A model generated the notes under the pieces. It was not told the DNA's origin, searched no databases, and saw only the letters and a program-made list of their open reading frames with translations. Positions 16,705-23,530 of a DNA stretch of 29,117 nt are shown here, piece by piece. This stretch comes from JBNJEL01 sp051745835 (GTDB lineage: Bacteria; Bacillota; Halanaerobiia; Halobacteroidales; Acetohalobiaceae), in contig JBNJEL010000011.1 of NCBI GenBank assembly GCA_051745835.1, positions 1 through 29,117 of the forward strand, given 5' to 3'. Each line of letters opens with the position of its first letter. The first letter of the stretch is position 1. A program made the translations under genes and the position numbers.

Positions 16705-17576
16705 TATAATTCCACCTCCAATTGCTCTAAAGCATCACAGATAGCACGCTTAACTATCACTTCTGCTACATCATCTCTATACTCCGCCGTACCTCTAATA
16801 TCATCAATTGGATCAATCTGCTCTTGAACTATCTTAGCTGCTTCAGTAATATTATCCAAGTTAATCTCCTTACCAACTAAGAAGTTCTCAGCCGCTACAG
16901 CTTTATAAGGCACAGGAGCTACTGAACCTAAGCAGATACGCACCTCTTTAAAGTTATCTTCTTCACAATCAATCTTTACAAAAACAGCACAATTTATTAC
17001 AGCTATTGCTAAAGCATTTCTCTTACCAATTTTCTGAAAACTTCCTGCAGCATTATCGCTTACCACCGGAATCTTAATGTCAGTAATTAACTCATCTCGA
17101 GCAATAGTCGTCTTACCTGGACTAACAAAGATATCACTTAATGACTCTTCTCGCTTCTGATCAACACTAACAAGCTCAATTGTAGCATCAGATACTATTA
17201 AAGCCGGAACAGTATCTGCAGCAGGCGATGCATTACCTATATTACCACCGATAGTTCCTCGATTTCTAATCTGTGGTGAACCTACTTCCTTAGCTGATTG
17301 AACTAACCACGGCAGATCAGCTGCTAATAAATCAGAATTAACTATAGTTTGATGAGTAGTACCAGCTCCAATATGAAGCAAATCGTTCTCCTGTCTAATT
17401 CCATCTAACTCTGCAATCGCTGTTAAATCTACTATATCACCTAAATCATCTAGTTGTTCATAATAATGAACCATCAAATCAGTACCACCAGCGAAAAAAG
17501 TAACCTCTTTATCGCTAGCTAATTCTACGGCTTCTGAAATAGTATTCGGTCTATAAAAATCCATATCTTCTACCAT
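16704..17576 (-). CDS. xdhB: Xanthine dehydrogenase FAD-binding subunit
   Basis: 290 residues of the CoxM/XdhB family. FAD-binding motifs are FFAGGTDLMVHY (about 25-36) and RNRGTIGGNIGNASPAADTVP (about 102-122). A CO-dehydrogenase flavoprotein C-terminal domain follows (KIGKRNALAIAVIN, VRICLGSVAPVP). It transfers electrons from the 2Fe-2S subunit to NAD+ or another acceptor. The ATG has GGAGGTG upstream. This is the only FAD subunit for three Mo hydroxylases in the window. It follows the 8-oxoguanine deaminase gene by 207 bases with no terminator seen, so riboswitch-controlled transcripts could extend into it. Element E2 lies near the start of that gap. Confidence 0.94.
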   Translation of the reverse strand: MVEDMDFYRPNTISEAVELASDKEVTFFAGGTDLMVHYYEQLDDLGDIVDLTAIAELDGIRQENDLLHIGAGTTHQTIVNSDLLAADLPWLVQSAKEVGSPQIRNRGTIGGNIGNASPAADTVPALIVSDATIELVSVDQKREESLSDIFVSPGKTTIARDELITDIKIPVVSDNAAGSFQKIGKRNALAIAVINCAVFVKIDCEEDNFKEVRICLGSVAPVPYKAVAAENFLVGKEINLDNITEAAKIVQEQIDPIDDIRGTAEYRDDVAEVIVKRAICDALEQLEVEL

Positions 17577-17692
17577 CTTTACACCTCCAGTTATTTTTAA
17601 ATTTGTTCAGTCTAACTCCTCTTTAAAACTTATCATCTTTATATTAACTATTATTGTTGAAAGTAATTCACCTCCACAATAAGTTAGTTAGT

Positions 17693-17698
17693 ATTATA
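17693..17698 (-). promoter_or_regulatory. Possible -10 of xdhB
   Basis: A perfect TATAAT on the minus strand lies 117 bases before xdhB, with no good -35 at 16-18 bases (best TGTAGA). Element E2 lies 40 bases further upstream, so activator-dependent initiation is conceivable. This is weak evidence in AT-rich sequence. Confidence 0.3.
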
Positions 17699-17737
17699 AT
17701 AAAAATTAAATTAATCTACATTATTTTACATTTATCT

Positions 17738-17773
17738 ATTTATAATATTTCTCGCTTTAAATTAAATTTCCTG
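17738..17773 (-). promoter_or_regulatory. Conserved 36-bp element E2 before xdhB
   Basis: 33/36 identical to 13626-13661 before ssnA. It lies 11 bases beyond the stop of 8-oxoguanine deaminase and 162 bases before xdhB. It is a candidate shared operator or promoter for purine-island transcription units. Confidence 0.5.
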
Positions 17774-17783
17774 CATAATTTTA

Positions 17784-19148
17784 CTATTTCTTAACTATTT
17801 CTTGTGAAATCCTATTAGCATTCTTAGCTATTTGACGTTCATTCACATTTACTAATTCACCATCTTCGACTACTACTTGACCATTAACCATTGTTAAATC
17901 TACCACATTACTATCGCCACAAGTAATTAAAGCAGTAATTGGATCATGAAAAGCACCAGCTAAACCTAATCTATATTTATCCACCATAAATAGATCGGCT
18001 GCTTTTCCTGGTTCCAAACTACCAATATCATCTCTACCTAAAAGCTCTGCTCCTCCACGAGTAGCCATTTCTAATACTTTCTCAGGGGACATAGACTTTA
18101 TACTGCTATTAACTCGATGTAGTAATAAAGTCGCCTTCATCTCACCAATCATATCTGATGAATCGTTACTAGCACTACCATCAACACCTAACCCAACTGG
18201 AATTCCCATTTCCAACATCTCTGGAATACGAGCAATACCAGAAGCTAACTTCTGATTAGATACCGGACAATGAGCAACTCCAGTAGAAGTTTCAGCTAAT
18301 AGTTCTAATTCATCATCATTGAAATGTACTCCATGAGCATACCAGATATCTTCTCCTACCCAACCAACACTTTCCATATAATCTAAAGGCCGCTTACCTA
18401 ACTGCTCTAAACAGAACTCATTTTCATCCTCAGTTTCAGCTAAATGAGTATGGCATTGTACTCCATAATCCCTAGCTAATTTAACTGTTTCCTCCATAAT
18501 CTCTGGTGTTACTGAAAATGGTGAACAAGGGGCTAATACTATCTGACACATCGATAGATGATCTGGATTATGATACTTCTCAATTAATCTTTGACTATCT
18601 GTTAAAATCTCTTCTTCACTTTGAATAACAGAATTAGGCGGCAATCCTCCATCATCTTCACCTAAAGACATACTACCTCGTGTAGGATGAAATCTTACTC
18701 CTAGCTTTTGTGCTGATTTAATTTGTTCGTCAATTAACTTATCACTAATACCTTGGGGAAAAACATAATGATGATCAGTACTAGTTGTACAGCCCGTCTT
18801 TAATAGCTCACCTAACGCTACAAAAGTACTAGTCTGCACCGCCTCGACAGTTAAGTTAGCCCAGATAGGATATAGCGTCTTCAGCCATTGAAAGAGCTCA
18901 ACATTCTGTACTTCTGGTATACAGCGTGTTAAAGTCTGATAGAAGTGATGGTGAGTATTAACTAGCCCCGGAAAAACAAATTTATCTTGGGCGTCTATTA
19001 CTTTATCTACATTACCATCATTCTTTACCTCTGGACCTAACTCTTTAATCTCACCATCTTCAATTAATATATTGCAATCTGTCAAAACTCTCTTCTCATC
19101 ATCCATTGTAATTATTTGGTCAGCATTCTTAATTAAAGTAGTAGTCAT
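17784..19148 (-). CDS. 8-oxoguanine deaminase-like amidohydrolase
   Basis: 454 residues of the TrzN/SsnA/8-oxoguanine deaminase branch of metal-dependent amidohydrolases. Motifs are VNTHHHFYQTLTR, HLAETEDENEFC, AHGVHFNDDELELLA, VAHCPVSNQKLASGIARIPEM and VGLGVDGSASNDSSDMIGEM, all typical of bacterial 8-oxoguanine deaminases, which release ammonia and make urate. Related isoxanthopterin or guanine deaminases cannot be excluded. The ATG follows AAGGGGG with a 7-base spacing. It lies downstream of a guanine-type riboswitch with an intrinsic terminator, so expression should respond to guanine or a close analogue. Product urate or xanthine would feed the neighbouring molybdenum hydroxylases. The xdhB-xdhC-xdhA genes follow. 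Confidence 0.85.
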   Translation of the reverse strand: MTTTLIKNADQIITMDDEKRVLTDCNILIEDGEIKELGPEVKNDGNVDKVIDAQDKFVFPGLVNTHHHFYQTLTRCIPEVQNVELFQWLKTLYPIWANLTVEAVQTSTFVALGELLKTGCTTSTDHHYVFPQGISDKLIDEQIKSAQKLGVRFHPTRGSMSLGEDDGGLPPNSVIQSEEEILTDSQRLIEKYHNPDHLSMCQIVLAPCSPFSVTPEIMEETVKLARDYGVQCHTHLAETEDENEFCLEQLGKRPLDYMESVGWVGEDIWYAHGVHFNDDELELLAETSTGVAHCPVSNQKLASGIARIPEMLEMGIPVGLGVDGSASNDSSDMIGEMKATLLLHRVNSSIKSMSPEKVLEMATRGGAELLGRDDIGSLEPGKAADLFMVDKYRLGLAGAFHDPITALITCGDSNVVDLTMVNGQVVVEDGELVNVNERQIAKNANRISQEIVKK

Positions 19149-19160
19149 ATTTTATCCCCC

Positions 19161-19194
19161 TTAATAATAGTAAAAGGGTATCCGCAAGACTATG
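19161..19194 (-). terminator. Riboswitch-controlled intrinsic terminator (3' arm and U-tract)
   Basis: The minus strand reads CATAGTC, then TTGCGGATACCC (19194-19176), then TTTTACTATTATT. The two blocks are exact complements of GACTATG and GGGTATCCGCAA inside the purine aptamer. The terminator can therefore form only by dismantling the aptamer's P3, L3 and P1 3' strand. It lies 13-46 bases before the deaminase start. Confidence 0.8.
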
Positions 19195-19322
19195 AAAGAA
19201 CAGAATTAAAATTAGACATAATTATCTCTACATCTAAAGATTTAATTCCATTCTCATAGTCAGGTATTTTGCGGATACCCGGTAGATACACTCGACCCAT
19301 ATTATCGAGTTTATATGAGAAT
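19161..19322 (-). ncRNA. Purine riboswitch, guanine type, upstream of 8-oxoguanine deaminase
   Basis: On the minus strand P1 is formed by 19322-19314 and 19258-19250 (9 perfect pairs). P2 is CTCGA/TCGAG (19309-19305 with 19295-19291), with loop L2 containing ATATGG. J2/3 is GTATCTACC. P3 is GGGTAT/ATACCT with L3 CCGCAAA. J3/1 is GACTATG. The L2 GG and L3 CC kissing pairs are present. Using the xpt numbering, U22, U47, U51 and C74 are all present; C74 marks guanine rather than adenine specificity. The expression platform is an intrinsic terminator whose 3' arm pairs with aptamer strands, an arrangement like the adenine pbuE ON switch. The long linker (19249-19195) can form its own hairpin (GAATTAAA / TTTAATTC). 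Confidence 0.88.
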
Positions 19323-19370
19323 TATATAATATTTAGTTATTGTTGATGGCTAAAGTATTTAAGTTTTAAA

Positions 19371-20456
19371 TTAATAATATGCAATTTCTAAAGCATCGAC
19401 TGGACACTTAGTTACACAAAGACTACAGCCGAAGCATTTTTCGCTATCAACAACTGCTTTGTCTTCAATAGTAATTGCTTGATAAGGACAGACTTGAGCA
19501 CAGACACCACAAGAGATACAGTCATCGTTAGCCTTTGGAGCTGCCTTATCAAAGTTAGTATCTTCATTCATATTCTCCTGAGCTAATCCTCGAATTTCAT
19601 CTAAGGAAGAATAACCTTGCTCTTCCATAAACTCTTCCATCTCATCTACAATATCTCCATAAACTCCTGGCCCTTCTAAGATAGCAGCTGTACAGACCTG
19701 TACTGCTTCTGCCCCAGCCATAATCATCTTAACTGCGTCTTCGCCATTAGATACTCCTCCAACACCAATTACCGGAATATCAACAGCACTACATGCTTCA
19801 TAAACACAACGTAGAGCTAATGGGAAGATAGCTTCACCAGATAACCAACCATAACCGTTATCACTACCCATTAACGGCTTACCGCTTTCTAAATCAATAT
19901 CAAGACAAGGTCCAAAGGAGTTAATTAGAACAATACCATCTGCTCCTCCTTCTTCTACAGCCTTAGCAAATTCAGGAATATCAACAGAAGGATCTAACTT
20001 AACAAATACAGGAATATCTGCTGCTTCCTTAGCTGCTTGAGCTGCTTCAACAATCGGAGTTGGATCATCTTCTACATAGTGAGTAGATAATTCTAAAGCA
20101 TCAGCAAATGGTTCTACCTTATCAGCTAGCTTGCCAATCTCTTCTGGAGAATAACCAAGACCAGCTATTACAGGTAGCCCAGTTTCTTTAACCTCTGGAT
20201 ACTCATCTTCAAGCCAAACTTCTGGTTCATATTCAGACCATAACTCAGTATTTAAGAATCCACCACCAGTAGTTTCTGCCATACAAGGGCGAGGTACTTC
20301 TGCTCCTTCAACAGAGATAGTCTTAGTAACAATTGCTCCTGCTCCACCATCTTTTGCTAAGTGTGCAGTCTTACCATTTCTAACCGGTGGCCCTGCAGCC
20401 GGCATTACCGGATTTTTCAGATCCATATCATAAATTTTTACACTTAAATCAACCAT
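19371..20456 (-). CDS. PreA/dihydroorotate dehydrogenase-like flavoprotein with two [4Fe-4S] clusters
   Basis: 361 residues. Residues about 1-285 form an FMN TIM barrel of the DHODH/dihydropyrimidine dehydrogenase C-terminal type: NPVMPAAGPP, GAGAIVTKTIS, VFVKLDPSV, GADGIVLINSFGP, PVIGVGGVSNGEDAVKMIMAGAEAVQV. The tail is a bacterial ferredoxin domain with Cys313, 316, 319, 323 and 341, 344, 347, 351. The NxSCP active-site loop of PreA and DHODH is absent; the equivalent place reads ALELSTHYVEDD. It may therefore act as an electron-transfer flavoprotein or on a different substrate than uracil or dihydroorotate. It follows the XdhD-like gene by 31 bases and probably shares its transcript. In this setting it could exchange electrons with the Mo hydroxylases or reduce a purine-derived ring. 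Confidence 0.8.
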   Translation of the reverse strand: MVDLSVKIYDMDLKNPVMPAAGPPVRNGKTAHLAKDGGAGAIVTKTISVEGAEVPRPCMAETTGGGFLNTELWSEYEPEVWLEDEYPEVKETGLPVIAGLGYSPEEIGKLADKVEPFADALELSTHYVEDDPTPIVEAAQAAKEAADIPVFVKLDPSVDIPEFAKAVEEGGADGIVLINSFGPCLDIDLESGKPLMGSDNGYGWLSGEAIFPLALRCVYEACSAVDIPVIGVGGVSNGEDAVKMIMAGAEAVQVCTAAILEGPGVYGDIVDEMEEFMEEQGYSSLDEIRGLAQENMNEDTNFDKAAPKANDDCISCGVCAQVCPYQAITIEDKAVVDSEKCFGCSLCVTKCPVDALEIAYY

Positions 20457-20487
20457 TAATAATCACCCCATGATTTAGATTTTTGAT

Positions 20488-23292
20488 CTATTTTAAATTA
20501 AAGTAATCCTTATCTTCAGGTTCTTCAATCTTATTACTTCCTAATGGAATCTCATTATACTCATAACCTGTAGCTTTAGCCAAGCCATTAGCAATAGCTG
20601 GTGCAACAGGTGAAACTGGAAGTTCAGACATACCTTTAGCTCCATATGGACCATCAGGATGTTCCTCTTCAATAATTATACTCTCTACATCTGGCATATT
20701 CTTAGCTGTAGGTAATCCTAGTTTAATCATTGTATCTTGAACTGGCATACCAGTCTCTTCATCTACATAAAATTCTTCACTCACACCATAACCATAACCC
20801 ATTGAAGCTCCGCCTTCAATCTGTCCTTCTACTTGCAGCGGATTAATAGCTTTTCCAGCATCATGAGCAGCTATAATCTTTTTAACTTCAAATTCATTAG
20901 TCTCTTTATCAATCTCAATAATAGCCGCATGAGTAGCATAACAATAAGCAAAGTGAACGTGACCTACTTCAGTCTCCTTAGTTGGGTAAGCTGGAACTTT
21001 ACTTTCTGGTAATGGCTCAGTTTTTGGAGGTGTATAATCATATTTAACTTTTAAATCTGGATAATTATCAGCAATATCTTGTAAATTAGCTACTACCTCT
21101 CCAGTCTCAATATTAACAAATTCTTTACCTCCAAATTCAAGATTATCTGCTACAGTATCATTCAACTCAGCTGCTTTCTCTAATAGTAACTCTTTAAACT
21201 CAGTAGCACAACCATAAGTAGAATTACCAGATAAGAAAGTCATTCGTGAAGCAGTAGTAGCACCTACATCATCAATATAATCAGTATCACTAGAAATCAC
21301 TTTAATATCATGATAGCTACAACCTAAAACTTCACTAGCAATCTGAGCCATAGCAGTATCAGAACCTTGCCCCATATCAACTGCGCCAATATATAATGTT
21401 AAAGTACCATCTTCATTAATCTTCATTCGTGCTTGATTATCTTCTGGAATTCCATTTCCAATTCCTACATTTTTAAATGCTCCTGAAACTCCAACAGTAA
21501 TCTCTTTATTATCACCTGTAGGTTCTAAATCTTCTTTATCCAAAGCATCTTTAACAGCCTCTAAACACTCTTTATAACCAATACCTGGATCGATAACCTG
21601 CCCTGTAATTGTAGCCTTACCAACATCTAATGCATTCTTTAATCTAAACTCAATCGGATCCATATCCAATGCACGAGCTAGCTTATCTATATGCCGTTCA
21701 GCTGTAAAGCAAGCTTGTGGAGAACCAAAACCACGTAAAGCCCCGGCAGGCATATTATTAGTATAAACTCCTTTAGTGTCTACTCTAGCATTAGGTAGCT
21801 CATAAGACCCAAAAGCAAAAGCAGTTATACGGTCTACTACGGCACTACCAATTGAAGCATGGGCTCCAGTATCAACATAATATTCTGCTTCACCAGCAAC
21901 TAACTTACCATCTTTAGTTGCTCCCATCTTATAGCGAGAATAAGCAGCATGACGTTTAGTAGACATTCTAATTGATTCCTTGCGAGTTAATACCATCTTC
22001 ACTGGTCGCTTAGTAAGCATTGTTCCTAAAGCTGCGTGAATCTGATTAGTTGGTTCTTCTTTACCGCCAAAACCTCCTCCAGTCCGAGGATTAATGACTC
22101 TAACTTCATCATGCTCCAAACCTAAAGAATCTGCTATAAAGTGAGCTAAGTGATGAGAACTTTGGTTAGGTGCCGTTACAACCAATCTACCATCTTCATC
22201 ATATTCAGCTAAACCACCCTCTGGTTCTAAATAACCATGTTCAATAGATGGAGTTTTATAGGTAGACTCAATAATTACATCAGCCTCTTCAAAACCTTCA
22301 TCCACATCTCCCTTTTCAATTGAAGGATTATGGAACAAGTTACCTTCAATCTTACCTACTTCATGAATGTCAACTGCATCTTCAGCCAAAGCTTCTTGTG
22401 GAGTATAGTAGGCTGGTAATTCTTCATACTCTACTTTAACTTTCTTAGCTGCTTTCTCAGCTATCTCCTCACTCTCTGCTAAAACTGCTGCAATCGGAGC
22501 TCCGACATAGCGTACCTTATCATAAGCTAAAAATGGTTGCTGATCATAGATCATACCAAAATCTTTTTGTCCAGGTACATCTTCATGAGTTAAGACCTTA
22601 ACAACACCAGGTACTGATTCAGCTTCAGAAATATCTATATCAAGAATTTTCGCATGTGGTTTTTCGCTCAAATGTAACTTACCATATAGCATATCATCTC
22701 GATAAAAGTCATCAACAAATAATGGTTTACCGGTCACTTTTTCAATACCATCATTCCTAATTACACTTTCACCTAAAGCACCAATTACTTCTTTTTCTTT
22801 AAATTCATCTTTACCTTCACGTATATATTCTGCCGCTAATTCAACAGCTTCAATTATCTTTTTATATCCTGTACAACGACAGATATTACGCTTAAGAGCA
22901 TCCTTAATATCTTCTTTAGAAGGTTTTGGATTCTTATCTAATAATGCTTTAGCAGAAATAATCATACCCGGAGTACAGAAACCACACTGTACAGCACCAG
23001 CTTCTAAGAAAGCAATCTGTAATGGATGTAATTTTCCATTCTTACTTAGGTTCTCAATAGTTTCCACTTCGGAACCATCTAATCTTTCTAATCTCCATAA
23101 ACATGAACGTTTTGATTTACCATCAACTATAACAGCGCAAGCTCCACAATGACCTTGACCACAGCCATTTTTAGAACCCATTAATCCCATTTCATCTCTT
23201 AAATAAGAAAGTAAAGGCATCTTTCCTTTATCAGCTGAGATAACTACTTCTTTATCATTAATTATAATATTAATATTTTCATTTTTCGACAT
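20488..23292 (-). CDS. xdhD: Fused 2Fe-2S/molybdenum hydroxylase, XdhD-like
   Basis: 934 residues, similar in length to E. coli XdhD (about 956). Residues about 1-155 are a two-cluster 2Fe-2S domain (Cys44, 49, 52, 64; Cys103, 106, 138, 140). The remainder is hammerhead plus Mo-cofactor domains: EHGYLEPEGGLAEYDE, GGGFGGKEEPTNQIH, PAGALRGFGSPQ and the terminal AKGMSELPVSPVAP. The usual GIGEP is GMSELP here, so the catalytic Glu is retained while neighbours differ from the XdhA copies, which suggests another substrate. No FAD domain is present, as in XdhD. E. coli XdhD lies in the ygf island with SsnA and has been linked to selenium-dependent purine hydroxylation. It begins a transcription unit downstream of the ygeW terminator. 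Confidence 0.88.
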   Translation of the reverse strand: MSKNENINIIINDKEVVISADKGKMPLLSYLRDEMGLMGSKNGCGQGHCGACAVIVDGKSKRSCLWRLERLDGSEVETIENLSKNGKLHPLQIAFLEAGAVQCGFCTPGMIISAKALLDKNPKPSKEDIKDALKRNICRCTGYKKIIEAVELAAEYIREGKDEFKEKEVIGALGESVIRNDGIEKVTGKPLFVDDFYRDDMLYGKLHLSEKPHAKILDIDISEAESVPGVVKVLTHEDVPGQKDFGMIYDQQPFLAYDKVRYVGAPIAAVLAESEEIAEKAAKKVKVEYEELPAYYTPQEALAEDAVDIHEVGKIEGNLFHNPSIEKGDVDEGFEEADVIIESTYKTPSIEHGYLEPEGGLAEYDEDGRLVVTAPNQSSHHLAHFIADSLGLEHDEVRVINPRTGGGFGGKEEPTNQIHAALGTMLTKRPVKMVLTRKESIRMSTKRHAAYSRYKMGATKDGKLVAGEAEYYVDTGAHASIGSAVVDRITAFAFGSYELPNARVDTKGVYTNNMPAGALRGFGSPQACFTAERHIDKLARALDMDPIEFRLKNALDVGKATITGQVIDPGIGYKECLEAVKDALDKEDLEPTGDNKEITVGVSGAFKNVGIGNGIPEDNQARMKINEDGTLTLYIGAVDMGQGSDTAMAQIASEVLGCSYHDIKVISSDTDYIDDVGATTASRMTFLSGNSTYGCATEFKELLLEKAAELNDTVADNLEFGGKEFVNIETGEVVANLQDIADNYPDLKVKYDYTPPKTEPLPESKVPAYPTKETEVGHVHFAYCYATHAAIIEIDKETNEFEVKKIIAAHDAGKAINPLQVEGQIEGGASMGYGYGVSEEFYVDEETGMPVQDTMIKLGLPTAKNMPDVESIIIEEEHPDGPYGAKGMSELPVSPVAPAIANGLAKATGYEYNEIPLGSNKIEEPEDKDYFNLK

Positions 23293-23387
23293 AAAATTTC
23301 CGCCCTTCTACTTAAACTAATTACTAAAATCTTAAATTAACTTTGTTAAATTCTGCACTTGAATAATATTTTTTTAACTTTATTAAA

Positions 23388-23408
23388 CAGAAAATAGATT
23401 ATTTTCTG
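23388..23408 (-). promoter_or_regulatory. Operator-like inverted repeat in the xdhD leader
   Basis: A perfect 9-bp inverted repeat (CAGAAAATA / TATTTTCTG) with a 3-base centre lies about 95 bases before xdhD. On the minus strand it overlaps a -35-like TTGTCA (5/6), but no good -10 follows at 17 bases (TGTTTA). With no T-tract after it, an operator or leader hairpin is likelier than a terminator. Confidence 0.4.
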
Positions 23409-23440
23409 ACAAAATAAAGCTAAAAAATTAATTATATTAT

Positions 23441-23490
23441 TGTAAAATAAACACAAGTGAATATAGATTAATCTATATTCACTTGTGTTT
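23441..23490 (-). terminator. Strong intrinsic terminator of the carbamoyltransferase gene
   Basis: A perfect 21-bp palindromic hairpin (arms 23449-23469 and 23470-23490, outer bases AAACACAAGTG / CACTTGTGTTT) is followed on the minus strand by ATTTTACA. It lies 40 bases beyond the ygeW-like stop and separates it from xdhD. Confidence 0.85.
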
Positions 23491-23530
23491 TATAATCTTA
23501 AATTTATTTTAAGTTATTTCCTACTACAAA

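Noticed and set aside
17577..17737. Leader peptide or small gene before xdhB, suggested by GGAGGTG on the minus strand at about 17670
   Set aside because: No ATG, GTG or TTG lies at a usable distance, and the frames stop within a few codons.
17738..17773. Sigma-54 promoter in element E2 (GG and GC dinucleotides)
   Set aside because: The GG to GC spacing is 14 bases rather than 10, and TGGCAC/TTGC are absent.
19250..19322. Adenine or 2'-deoxyguanosine specificity of the purine aptamer
   Set aside because: J3/1 is GACTATG (C74, not U74), and U47 and U51 are unchanged, which fits the guanine class. Position 48 is A but is not a specificity base.
9190..23292. Selenocysteine (in-frame TGA) in the molybdenum hydroxylases or YgeY
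   Set aside because: All frames are open without internal TGA. In these families selenium is a labile non-protein ligand, so its presence cannot be read here.
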